A stretch of DNA of 64,000 bases. Source: Fistularia commersonii (Eukaryota; Chordata; Actinopteri; Syngnathiformes; Fistulariidae). The position numbers were made by a program, and so were the translations under genes. Below are positions 12,079-24,360 of the stretch, piece by piece; position 1 is the first letter of the stretch, and each line of letters opens with the position of its first letter. The notes under the pieces were generated by a model. That model was not told the DNA's origin. It saw only the letters and a program-made list of their open reading frames with translations, and searched no databases. The stretch is from positions 310,001 through 374,000 of the forward strand of contig JBBMNZ010000067.1 in the NCBI GenBank assembly GCA_037954325.1. The letters are read 5' to 3'.

Positions 12079-15038
12079 CTAATGAATTACAATATGCTGG
12101 TTTTTTGCTGTTGATATGTGTTGTTTATTACATGATTCTGCACTATATATGTCAAATTCAGTGTAATCCAGCTATAAATTCAAAAGATATAGCCATAAGA
12201 TCAAAAAGTGCTTATGTCACTGAGTTGAAGGGTTTTTGAGTTGGAGTGGAAATAACTAATGGCTTTATCAAGCTGGTTTTTGCCGGTGGAATATGTTATT
12301 TAGAACATGATTTTGCACAATTAATATCAAATTCAGTGTAATCCAGCTACAAGTTCAAAAGATATAGCCATCCGTTCAAAAAGTGCTTTTCTCACCGAGT
12401 TGAAGCGTTTTTGATTAGGAGTGGATATATCTAATGGATTTCATCAAGCTGGTTTTTACCGTTGAAATGTGTTGTTTAGAACAAGAGTTTTACAATTTAT
12501 GTCAAATTCAGTGTAATCCAGGTACATTTTCAAAAGATATAGCCATTCGTTTAAAAAGTGCTTATCTCACCGAGTTGAAACGTTTTTGAGTAGGAGTGGA
12601 AATAACTAATGAATTTCATTCATCTGGTTTCTGCTGTTGAAATATGTTGTTTAGGACATGATTCTGCACAAAATATGTCAAATTCAGTGTAATTCAGCGA
12701 CAAGATCAAAAGATATAGCCATTCGTTCAAAAAGTTTTTATCTCATCGGGTTGAAGCGTTTTTGATTAGGAGTGGAAATATCTAATGAATTTCATCAAGT
12801 TGGTTTCTACTGTTAAATATGTTGTTTAGGACATGATTCTGCACAATATATGTCAAATTCAGCGTAATCCCATCACATTTTCAAAAGATATAGCCATTCG
12901 TTCAACAACGCCTTATCTAACCGAGTTGAAGCGATTTCGATTAGGAGTGGAAAAAACTAATGGATTTCATCCAGCTGGTTTCTGCTGTTGAAATATGTTG
13001 TATAGGACATGATTCTGCACAATATATGTCAAATTCAGTGTAATCCAGCGACAAGATCAAAAGATATAGCCATTCGTTCAAAAACTGCTTATCTCACCGA
13101 GTTGAAGCGTTTTTGAGTTGCAGTGGAAATGACTAATGAATTTCAATATGCGGGTTTTGCTGTTGATATATGTTGTTTAGGACATGATTTTGCACTATAT
13201 ATGTCAATTTCAGTGTAATCCCATCACAGGTTAAAAAGATATAGCCATTCGTTCAAAAAGTCTTCATCTCACCGAGTTGAAGCGTTTTTGATCAGGAGTG
13301 GAAATAACTAATGGATTTCATCATTCTGGTTTCTGCTGTTGAAATATGTTGTCTAGGACATGATTCTGCACTATATATGTCAATTTCAGTGTAATCCCAT
13401 CACAGGTTAAAAAGATATAGCCATTCGTTCAAAAAGTCTTCATCTAACCGAGTTGAAGCGTTTTTGATTAGGAGTGAAAATAACTAATGAATTTCATCAA
13501 GCTGGTTTCTGCTTTTGAAATATGTTGTTTATGACATGATTCTGCAATATATATATCAAATTCAGTGTAACCCTGCAACAGGATCAAAATATATAGCCAT
13601 TCGTTCAAAAAGTGCTTTTCTCACCGAATTGAAGCGTTTTTGATCAGGAGTGGAAATAACTAATGGATTTCATCAAGCTGGTTTCTGCCGTTGAAATATG
13701 TTGTTTGGAACATGATTTTGCACAATATATGTCAATTTCAGTGGAATCCAGCTACAAGTTCAAAAGATATAGCCATTCGTTGAAAACTTGCTTATCTTAC
13801 TGAGTTGAAGCGTTTTTGATTTGGAGTGGAAATAACTATTGAATTTCACCAAGCCTGTTTCTGCTGTTGAAATATGTTGTTTAGGACATGATTCTGCACA
13901 AAATATTTCAAATTCAGTGTAATCCCATCACAGGTTCAAAAGATATAGCCATTCGTTCAAAAACTGCGTATATCACCGAGTTGAAGCGTTTTTGATTAGG
14001 AGAGGAAAAAACTATTGAATTTCACTAAGCCTATTTCTGCTGTTGATAGATGTTGTATAGGACATGATTCTGCACAATATATGTCAAATTCAGTGTAATT
14101 CAGAGACAAGATCAAAAGATATAGCCATTCGTTCAAAAACTGCTTATCTCACCGAGTTGAAGCGTTTTTGAGTTGGAATGGAAATGACTAATGAATTTCA
14201 TCAAATTAATTTCATCTAACTTTTTTCTGCTGTTGAAATATTGTTTAGGACATGATTCTACACAAAATATGTAAAATTCAGTGTAATCCCATCACAGGTT
14301 CAAAAGATATAGCCATTCGATCAAAAAGTGCTTAACTCACCGAGTTGAAGCGTTTTTGATTAAGAGAGGAAATAACTATTGAATTTCACCAAGCCTGTTT
14401 CTGCTGTTGATAGATGTTGTATAGGACATGATTCTGTACAATATATGTCATATTTAGTGTAATCCAGGGACAAGATCAAAAGATATAGCCATTCGTTCAA
14501 AAACTGCTTTTCTCACCGAGTTGAAGCGTTTTTGATTAGGAGTGGAAATAACAAATGAATTTCATCAAGCTGGTTTCTGCTGTTGAAATTTGTTGTTTAG
14601 GACATGATTCTACACAAAATATGTCAAATTCAGTGCAATCCAGCGTCAAGATCAAAAGATATAGCCTTAAGTTCAAAAAGTGCTTATCTTACCGAGTTAA
14701 ATCATTTTTGAGTTGGATTGGAAATAACTAATGAATTTCACCAAGCTGGTTTCTGCTATTCAAATATGTTGTTCAGTACATGATTCTGCACAATATATGT
14801 AAATTCAGTGTAATCCAGCTACAAGTTCAAAAGATATAGCCATTCGTTCAAAAAGTGCTTCCCTCACAGAGTTGAAGCGTTTTTGATTAGGAGTGGAAAA
14901 AACTAATGGATTTCATCAAGCTGGTTACTGCTGGATATATGTTGTTTAGATCATGATTCTGCACAATATATGTCAAATTCAGTGTAATCCAGCTACAAGT
15001 TCAAAAGATATAGCCATAAGGTTAAAAAGTGCTTATCT
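12079..15038. repeat. Long repeat block B, copy 2, rearranged
   Basis: Second copy of the block at 5735-8870. It follows copy 1 at 6344 bp spacing up to about 13190, then at 6168 bp from about 13290 on. In between, the two units present in copy 1 at about 6850-7200 (AAATTTAGTTTTATC and CACCAATTTGG types) are missing. The unit with CACTATATATGTCAATTTC and GTCTTCATCT occurs twice instead (13190-13280 and 13370-13450). The net loss is one monomer. Elsewhere the match to copy 1 is close, for example CATCTAACTTTTTT at about 14212 against CATCTAGCTTTTTT at 8044. Confidence 0.88.
14190..14217. repeat. 14 bp micro-duplication (block B copy 2)
   Basis: Same internal duplication as at 8022-8049, with halves AATGAATTTCATCA and AATTAATTTCATCT. 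The shared AATTAA variant groups this copy with copy 1 rather than copy 3. Confidence 0.85.
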
Positions 15039-16133
15039 TCCCGAGGTTAAATCTTTTTTGAGTTGGAGTGGAAATAACTAATGAATTTCATCATGCTGGT
15101 TTCTGCTGTTGATATATGTTGTTTAGGACATGATTCTGCACAATATATGTCAAATTCAGTGTCATCCAGGTACAAGTTCAAAAGATATAGCCATTTGTTC
15201 AAAAAGTGCTTCTCTCACCTAGTTGAAGCGTTTTTGATTAGGAGTGGAAATACATAATGGATTTCATCAAGCTGTTTTTTTGCCGTTGAAATATGTTTTA
15301 TAGAACATGATTTTGCACAATATATGTCAAATTCAGTTTAATCCAGCTACAAGTTCAAAAGATATAGCCATTTGTTCAAAAAGTGCTTATCTCATCAAAT
15401 TGAAGTATTTTGATTTTGAGTGGAAATAACTAATGAATTTCACCAAACTGGTTTCTGCTGTTGAAATATGTTGTTTAGTACATGATTTTGCACAAAATAT
15501 GTCAAATTCAGGGTAATCCAGCGACAAGATCAAAAGACACAGCCATTCGTTAAAAAAGTGCTTATCTCACCGAGTTGAAGCGTTTTCGATTGGGAGTGGA
15601 AATAACCAATGAATTTCACCAAGCCTTTTTCTGCTGTTGATAGATGTTGTATAGGACATGATTTTGTACAATATATTTCAAATTCAGTGTAATCCAGCGA
15701 CATGATCAAAAAATATAGCCATTCGTGCAAAAACTGCTTATATTACCGAGTGGAAGCGTTTTTGAGTTGTGGTGGAAATAACTAATGAATATCAACATGC
15801 TGGTTTTTGCTGTTGATATATGTTGTTTAGGACATGATTCTGCACAATATATGTCAAATTCAGTGTAATCCAGCTACAAATTCAAAAGATATAGCCATTC
15901 GTTAAAAAGTGCTTATCTTACTGAGGTTAAATCTTTTTTGAGTTGGAGTGGAAATAACTAATGAATGTCATCATGCTGGTTTCTGCTGTTGATATATGTT
16001 GTATAGGACATGATTCTGCACAATATAAATCAAATTCAGTGTAATCCAGCGACAAGATCAAAAGATATAGCCATTCGTTCAAAAACTGCTTATCTCACCG
16101 AGTTGAAGCGTTTTTGAGTTGGAGTGGAAATTA
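15039..16133. repeat. Linking monomers between block B copies 2 and 3
   Basis: About six monomers. The start (CTTCCCGAGG unit, then GTGTCATCCAGG and CTCTCACCTAG units) matches 19250-19500 and 24225-24480, so a small cassette is shared by three places. The unit near 15540-15730 reads CGATTGGGAGTGG. The final units resemble 11640-12066. No unique sequence is visible. Confidence 0.8.
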
Positions 16134-18555
16134 CTAATGAATTACAATATGCTGGTTTTTTGCTGTTGATATGTGTTGTTTATTACATGATTCTGCACTA
16201 TATATGTCAAATTAAGTGTAATCCAGCTATAAATTCAAAAGATATAGCCATAAGATCAAAAAGTGCTTATGTCACTGAGTTGAAGCGTTTTTGAGTTGGA
16301 GTGGAAATAACTAATGGCTTTATCAAGCTGGTTTTTGCCGGTGGAATATGTTATTTAGAACATGATTCTGCACAATTAATATCAAATTCAGTGTAATCCA
16401 GCTACAAGTTCAAAAGATATAGCCATCCGTTCAAAAAGTGCTTTTCTCACCGAGTTGAAGCGTTTTTGATTAGGAGTGGATATATCTAATGGATTTCATC
16501 AAGCTGGTTTTTACCGTTGAAATGTGTTGTTTAGAACAAGAGTTTTACAATTTATGTCAAATTCAGTGTAATCCAGGTACATTTTGAAAAGATATAGCCG
16601 TTCGTTTAAAAAGTGCTTATCTCACCGAGTTGAAACGTTTTTGAGTAGGAGTGGAAATAACTAATGAATTTCATTAATCTGGTTTCTGCTGTTGAAATAT
16701 GTTGTTTAGGACATGATTCTGCACAAAATATGTCAAATTCAGTGTAATTCAGCGACAAGATCAAAAGATATAGCCATTTGTTCAAAAAGTTTTTATCTTA
16801 TCGGGTTGAAGCGTTTTTGATTAGGAGTGGAAATATCTAATGAATTTCATCAAGTTGGTTTCTACTGTTAAATATGTTGTTTAGGACATGATTCTGCACA
16901 ATATATGTCAAATTCAGCGTAATCCCATCACATGTTCAAAAGATATAGCCATTCGTTCAACAACGCCTTATCTAACCGAGTTGAAGCGATTTTGATTAGG
17001 AGTGGAAAAAACTAATGGATTTCATCAAGCTGGTTTCTGCTGTTGAAATATGTTGTATAGGACATGATTCTGCACAATATATGTCAAATTCAGTGTAATC
17101 CAGCGACAAGATCAAAAGATATAACCATTCGTTCAAAAACTGCTTATCTCACCGAGTTGAAGCGTTTTTGAGTTGCAGTGGAAATGACTAATGAATTTCA
17201 ATATGCGGGTTTTGCTGTTGATATATGTTGTTTAGGACATGATTTTGCACAATATATGTCAAATTTAGTTTAATCACATCACCGGTTTAAAAGATATAGC
17301 CATTCGTTCAAAAAGTGCTTATCTTATCGCGTTGAAGCGTTTTTGATGAAGAGCGGAAATAACTAATGAATTTCACCAATTTGGTTTTTGCTGTTGATAT
17401 ATGTTGATAAGGACATGATTCTGCACAATATATGTCAAATTCATGTTAATCCAGCCACAAGTTCAAAAGATGTATCCATAAGGTCAAAAACTGATTTTCT
17501 CACCGAATTGAAGCGTTTTTGATCAGGAGTGGAAATAACTAATGGATTTCATCATTCTGGTTTCTGCTGTTGAAATATGTTGTCTAGGACATGATTCTGC
17601 ACTATATATGTCAATTTCAGTGTAATCCCATCACAGGTTAAAAAGATATAGCCATTCGTTCAAAAAGTCTTCATCTCACCGAGTTGAAGCGTTTTTGATT
17701 AGGAGTGAAAATAACTAATGAATTTCATCAAGCTGGTTTCTGCTTTTGAAATATGTTGTTTATGACATGATTCTGCAATATATATATCAAATTCAGTGTA
17801 ACCCAGCAACAGGATCAAAATATATAGCCATTCGTTCAAAAGGTGCTTTTCTCACCGAATTGAAGCGTTTTTGATCAGGAGTGGAAATAACTAATGGATT
17901 TCATCAAGCTGGTTTCTGCCGTTGAAATATGTTGTTTGGAACATGATTTTGCACAATATATGTCAATTTCAGTGGAATCCAGCTACAAGTTCAAAAGATA
18001 TAGCCATTCGTTGAAAAATTGCTTATCTTACTGAGTTGAAGCGTTTTTGATTTGGAGTGGAAATAACTAATGAATTTCATCAAGCTGGTTTCTGCTGTTG
18101 AAATATGTTGTTTAGGACAAGATTCTGCACAAAATATTTCAAATTCAGTGTAATCCCATCACAGGTTCAAAAGATATAGCCATTCGTTCAAAAACTGCGT
18201 ATATCACCGAGTTGAAGCGTTTTTGATTAGGAGAGGAAATAACTATTGAATTTCACTAAGCCTATTTCTGCTGTTGATAGATGTTGTATAGGACATGATT
18301 CTGCACAATATATGTCAAATTCAGTGTAATTCAGACACAAGATCAAAAGATATAGCCATTCGTTCAAAAACTGCTTATCTCACCGAGTTGAAGCGTTTTT
18401 GAGTTGGAATGGAAATGACTAATGAATTTCATCAAATGAATTTCATCTAGCTTTTTTCTGCTGTTGAAATATTGTTTAGGACATGATTCTACACAAAATA
18501 TGTAAAATTCAGTGTAATCCCATCACAGGTTCAAAAGATATAGCCATTCGATCAA
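16134..18555. repeat. Long repeat block B, copy 3
   Basis: Third copy of block B, colinear with copy 1 at a constant 10399 bp and with copy 2 at 4055 bp (4231 bp after the rearranged part of copy 2). It retains the CACCAATTTGG unit (near 17377) that copy 2 lost. It is cut short at about 18555: the phrase ATTCGATCAAAAAGT belongs to the block, but the next bases CTTCATCTCACC come from a unit normally found five monomers earlier. This creates a chimeric monomer and starts the 892 bp duplication. Confidence 0.87.
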
Positions 18556-19008
18556 AAAGTCTTCATCTCACCGAGTTGAAGCGTTTTTTATTAGGAGTGA
18601 AAATAACTAATGAATTTCATCAAGCTGGTTTCTGCTTTTGAAATATGTTGTTTATGACATGATTCTGCAATATATATATCAAATTCAGTGTAACCCAGCA
18701 ACAGGATCAAAATATATAGCCATTCGTTCAAAAAGTGCTTTTCTCACCGAATTGAAGCGTTTTTGATCAGGAGTGGAAATAACTAATGGATTTCATCAAG
18801 CTGGTTTCTGCCGTTGAAATATGTTGTTTGGAACATGATTTTGCACAATATATGTCAATTTCAGTGGAATCCAGCTACAAGTTCAAAAGATATAGCCATT
18901 CGTTGAAAAATTGCTTATCTTACTGAGTTGAAGCGTTTTTGATTTGGAGTGGAAATAACTAATGAATTTCATCAAGCTGGTTTCTGCTGTTGAAATATGT
19001 TGTTTAGG
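17668..19008. repeat. 892 bp partial tandem duplication (5 monomers)
   Basis: Bases 18560-19008 repeat 17668-18116 at a spacing of 892 bp; the phrase ACCCAGCAAC is at 17801 and 18693. The unit is five monomers plus the 14 bp micro-duplication at 18421-18448. The left junction lies in a hybrid monomer near 18555. The right end is near 19008, where AGATTCTGCACAAAATATTTC in the first copy is replaced by a TTTTGCACAATATATG type. Confidence 0.82.
18421..18448. repeat. 14 bp micro-duplication (block B copy 3)
   Basis: AATGAATTTCATCA followed by AATGAATTTCATCT; the two halves differ only in the last base. This is the least altered form of the duplication shared by the three block B copies. Confidence 0.87.
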
Positions 19009-22000
19009 ACATGATTTTGCACAATATATGTCAAATTCAGTGTAATCCCATCACAGGTTCAAAAGATATAGCCATGCGTTCAAAAAGTGCTTATGTCACC
19101 GAGTTGAAGCGTTTTTGATTAAGAGAGGAAATAACTATTGAATGTCATCAAGCTGGTCTCTGCTGTTGAAATATGTTGTTTAGGACATGATTCTGCACAA
19201 TATATGTCAAATTCAGTGTAATCCAGCTACAAGTTCAAAAGGTATAGCCATAAGGTTAAAAAGTGCTTATCTTCCCAACGTTAAATCTTTTTTGAGTTGG
19301 AGTGGAAATAACTAATGAATTTCATCATACTGGTTTCTGCTGTTGATATATGTTGTTTAGGACATGATTCTGCACAATATATGTCAAATTCAGTGTCATC
19401 CAGGTACAAGTTCAAAAGATATAGCCATTTGTTCAAAAAGTGCTTCTCTCACCTAGTTGAAGCGTTTTTGATTAGGAGTGGAAATACCTAATGGATTTCA
19501 TCAAGCTGGTTTTTGCCGTTGAATTATGTTGTTTAGAACATGACTTTGCAAAAAATATGTCAAATTCAGTGCAATCCAGCGAAAAGATCAAAAGATATAG
19601 CCATTCGAGCAAAAAGTGCTTATCTCACCGAGTTGAAGCGTTTTTGATTAGGATTGGAAATAACTAATGAATTTCATCAAGTTGGTTTCTACTCTTGAAA
19701 TATGTTGTTTAGGACATGATTCTGCACAATATTTTTCAAATTTAGTGTAATCACATCATAGGTTCAAAAGATATAGCCATTCGTTCAAAAAGTGCTTATC
19801 TTATCGGGTTGAAGCGTTTTCGATTAAAAAAGTGCTTATCTCACCGAATTGAAGCGTTTTTGAATAGGAGTGGAAATAACTAATGAATTTCACCAAACTA
19901 GTTTCTGCTGTTGAAATATGTTGTTTAGGACATGATTTTGCACAAAATAAGTCAAATTCAGTATAATCCAGCGACAAGATCAAAAGACATAGCCATTCGT
20001 GCAAAAAGTGCTTATCTCACCGAGTTGAAGCGTTTTTGATTAGGAGTGGAAATAACTAATGAATTTCACCAAGTTGGTTTTTGCTGTTGATATATGTTGT
20101 TTAGGACATGATTCTGCACAATATATGTCAAATTCAGTGTAATCCCATCACCGGTTCATAACATGTAGCCATTCGTTCAAAAAGTGCTTATCACACCTAG
20201 TTGAAGCGTTTTTGATTAAGAGAGGAAATAACTATTGAATTTAACCAAGCCTTTTTCTGCTATTGATATATGTTGTTTAGGACATGATTCTGCACAATAT
20301 ATGTCAAATTCAGTGAAATCCAGCTATAAGTTAAAAAGATATAGCCATAAGGTCAAAAAGTGCTTATCTCACTGATTTGAAGCGTTTTTGATTTTGAGTG
20401 GAAATGACTAATGAATTTCATCAAGCTGGTTTCTGTTGTTGAAATATGTTTTTTAGGACATTAATGAGCACAATATGTCAAATTCAGTGTAATCCAGTTA
20501 CAAGTTCAAAAGATATAGCCATAAGGTCAAAAACTGCTTATCTTATCGAGTTAAATCGTTTTTGAGTTGGACTGGAAATAACTCATGAATTTCATCAAGC
20601 TGGTTTCTGCTGGATATATGTTGTTTAGAACATGATTCTGCACAATATATGTCAAATTCAGTGTAATCCCATCACAGGTTCAAAAGATAAAGCCATTCGT
20701 TCAAAAAGTGTTTATCTTATCGGGTTGAAGCGTGTTTGAGTTGGAGTGGAAATAACTAATGAATTTCACCAAGCCTGTTTCTGCTGTTGATAGATTTTGT
20801 ATAGGACATGATTCTGCACAATATATGTCAAATTCAGTGTAATCCAGCGACAAGATCAAATATATAGCCATTCATGCAAAAAGTGCTGATCTCACGGAGT
20901 TGAAGCATTTTTGATTAAGAGAGGAAATAACTAATGAATTTCACCAAGCCTGTTTCTGCTGTTGATAGATTTTGTATAGGACATGATTCTGCACAATTTA
21001 TGTCAAATTCAGTGTAATCCAGCGACAAGATCAAAAGATATAGCCATTTGTTCAAAAACTGCTTATCTCACCGAGTTAACGCGTTTTTGATTAAGAGAGG
21101 AAATAACTATTGAATTTCACCAAGCCTTTTTCTGCTATTGATAGATGTTGTATAGGACATGATTCTGCACAATTTATGTCAAATTCAGTGTAATCCAGCG
21201 ACAAGATCAAAAGATATAGCCATTCGTTCAAAAACTGCTTATCTCACCGAGTTGAAGCGTTTATGAGTTGGAGTGGAAATTACTAATGAATTACAATATG
21301 CTGTTTTTTTGCTGTTGATATGTGTTGTTTAGGACATGATTCTGCACTATATATGTTCAATTCAGTGTAATCCAGCTATGAATTCAAAAGATATAGCCAT
21401 AAGATCAAAAAGTGCTTATCTCTCTGAGTTGAAGCGTTTTTGATTAGGAGTGGAAATAACAAATGAATTTCATCAAGCTGGTTTCTGCTGTTGAAATATG
21501 TTGTTTAGGACATGATTCTACACAAAATATGTCAAATTCAGTGCAATCCAGCGTCAAGATCAAAAGATATAGACTTAAGTTCAAAAAGTGCTTATCTTAC
21601 CGAGTTAAATCATTTTTGAGTTGGATTGGAAATAACTAATGAATTTCATCAAGCTGGTTTCTGCTGTTGAAATATGTTGTATCGGACATGATTCTGCACA
21701 AAATATGTCAAATTCAGTGCAATCCAGCTACAAGTTCAAAAGATATAGCCATTCGTTCAAAAAGTGCTTATCTCACCGAGTTGAGGCGTTTTTGATTAGG
21801 AGTGGAAATAACTAATTAATTTCATCAAGTTGGTTTCTACTGTTTAAATATGTTGTTTAGGACATGATTCTGCACAATATATGTCAAATTCAGTGTAATC
21901 CAGCTACAAGTTCAAAAGATTTAGCCATAAGGTTAAAAAGTGCTTATCTTACCGAGGTTAAATCTTTTTTGAGTTGGAGTGGAAATAACTAATAAATTTC

Positions 22001-22540
22001 ATCCTGCTGGTTTCTGCTGTTGATATATGTTGTTTAGGACATGATTCTGCACAATATATGTCAAATTCAGTGTAATCCCATCACCGGTTCATAACATGTA
22101 GCCATTCGTTCAAAAAGTGCTTATCACACCTTGTTGAAGCGTTTTTGATTAAGAGAGGAAATAACTATTGAAATTCACCAAGCCTGTTTTTGCTGGTGAT
22201 AGATGTTGTATAGAACATGATTCTGTCCAATATATGTCAAATTCAGTGTAATCCAGCGACAAGATCAAAAGATATAGCCATTCGTGCAAAAACTGCTAAT
22301 CTCACAGAGTTGAAGTGTTTTTGAGTTGCAGTGGAAATAACCAATGAATTTCAATATGCTGGTTTTTGCTGTTTAATATATGTTGTTTAGGACATGATTC
22401 TGCACAATATACATCAAATTCAGTGTAATCCAGCTATAAGTTAAAAAGTTATAGCCATAACGTCAAAAAGTGCTTATCTCACTGATTTGAAGCGTTTTTG
22501 ATTTTGAGTGGAAATGACTAATGAATTTCATCAAGCTGGA
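19009..22540. repeat. Mixed monomers, ~20 units
   Basis: Satellite monomers without a large tandem copy beside them. Parts are shared with distant places: 19011-19560 with 23810-24540 (CATGCGTTC, GCTGGTCTCTGC and CTCTCACCTAG units), 20140-20230 with 22070-22160 (CACCGGTTCATAACATG), and 20390-20700 with 22490-22860 and 61330-61690. Units at about 20760-20930 and 20935-21110 share CCTGTTTCTGCTGTTGATAG followed by ATTTTGTATAGG, a local duplication. One abnormal 216 bp monomer lies at 19739-19954. Confidence 0.8.
19739..19954. repeat. 216 bp monomer with internal 40 bp duplication
   Basis: Phase marks at 19739 and 19955 are 216 bp apart, 40 more than normal. The extra sequence is a direct repeat: AGTGCTTATC occurs at 19791 and again at 19831, each followed by its own version of the GAAGCGTTTT segment. 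The first half is TTATCGGGTTG type and the second CTCACCGAATTG type, so this is a joint between two different parent monomers that are out of register by 40 bp, not a simple copy of one. Confidence 0.88.
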
Positions 22541-24360
22541 TTCTGTTGTTTAAATATGTTGTTTAGGACATGATTCTGTTCAATATATGTCAAATTCAGT
22601 GTAATCCAGCAACAAGTTCAAAAGATAGAGCCATAAGGTCAAAATCTGCTTATCTTATCGAGTTAAATCATTTTTGAGTTGGACTGGAAATAACTCATGA
22701 ATTTCATCAAGCTGGTTTCTGCTGGATATATGTTGTTTAGAACATGATTCTGCACAATATATGTCATATTCAGTGTAATCCCATCACAGGTTCAAAAGAT
22801 AAAGCCATTCGTTCAAAAAGTGTTTATCTTATCGGGTTGAAGCGTTTTTGATTAAGACTGGAAATAACTAATGAATTTCACCAAGCTGGTTTCTGCTGTT
22901 GAGATATGTTCTTTAGGACATGATTCTGCACAATATATGTCAATTTAATTGTAATCCAACAACATTGAAAAAGATATAGCCATTCGTTCAAAAAGTGCTT
23001 CTCACACCGACTTGAAGCATTTTTGATTAGGAGTGGAAATAACTAATGGATTTCATCAAGCTGGTTTTTGCCATTGAAACATGTTGTTTAGGACTTGATT
23101 CTGCACAATATATGTCAAATTCAGTGTAATCCCAACAGCGGTTCAAAAGATAGAGCCAATTCGTTCAAAGAATGCTTATTGCACCGAGTTGAAGCGTTTT
23201 TGATTAGGAGAGGAAATAACTAATGAATTTCACCAAGCTGGTTTCCGCTGTTCAAATATGTTGTTCAGTACATTATTCTGCACAATATATGTTAATTCAG
23301 TGTAATCCAGCTACAAGTTCAAAAGATATAGCCATTCGTTCAAAAAGTGCTTCCCTCACAGAGTTGAAGCGTTTTTAATTAGGAATGGAAATAACTAATG
23401 AATTTCACCAAGCCTTTTTCTGCTGTTGATAGATGTTGGATGGGACATGATTCTGTACAATATATTTCAAATTCAGTGTAATCCAGCGACAAGATCAAAA
23501 AATATAGCCATTCGTGCAAAAACTGCTTATATCACCGAGTTGAAGCGTTTTTGAGTTGTAGTGGAAATAACTAATGAATTTCAACATGCTGGTTTTTGCT
23601 GTTGATATATGTTGTTTAGGACATGATTCTGCACAATATATGTCAAATTCAGTGTATTCCAGCTACAAGTTCAAAAGATATAGCCATAAGGTCAAAAAGT
23701 TCTTATCTCACTGAGTTGAAGCGTTTTAGATTTTGAGTGGAAATGACTAATGAATTTCATCAAGCTGGTTTCTGCTGTTGAAATATGTTGTTTAGGACAT
23801 GATTCTGCACAATATATGTCAAATTCAGTGTAATCCCATCACAGTTTCAAAAGATATAGCCATGCGTTCAAAAAGTGCTTATGTCACCGAGTTGAAGCGT
23901 TTTTGATTAAGAGATGAAATAACTATTGAATATCATCAAGCTGGTCTCTGCTGTTGAAATATGTTGTTTAGGACATGATTCTGCACAATATATGTCAAAT
24001 TCAGTGTAATCCAGCGACAAGATCAAAAGATATAGCCTGAAGGTCAAAAATTGCTTATCTTATCAAGTTAAATAGTTTTTGAGTTGGAGTGGAAATAACT
24101 CATTAATTTCATCAAGCTGGTTACTGCTGGATATATGTTGTTTAGAACATGATTCTGCACAATATATGTCAAATTCAGTGTAATCCAGCTACAAGTTCAA
24201 AAGATATAGCCATAAGGTTAAAAAGTGCTTATCTTCCCGAGGTTAAATCTTTTTTGAGTTGGAGTGGAAATAACTAATGAATTTCATCATGCTGGTTTCT
24301 GCTGTTGATATATGTTGTTTAGGACATGATTCTGCACAATATATGTCAAATTCAGTGTCA
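22541..24360. repeat. Segment shared with 61.4-63.2 kb
   Basis: About ten monomers colinear with 61371-63190. CCCAACAGCG is at 23131 and 61967 (spacing 38836 bp), and ATGTTGGATGGGACATG is near 23434 and 62624 (39190 bp). The change of 354 bp means the right-hand copy has two additional monomers, at about 62220-62580. The last units (CTTCCCGAGG, then GTGTCATCCAGG) match 15020-15200 and 19250-19420. Confidence 0.82.
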
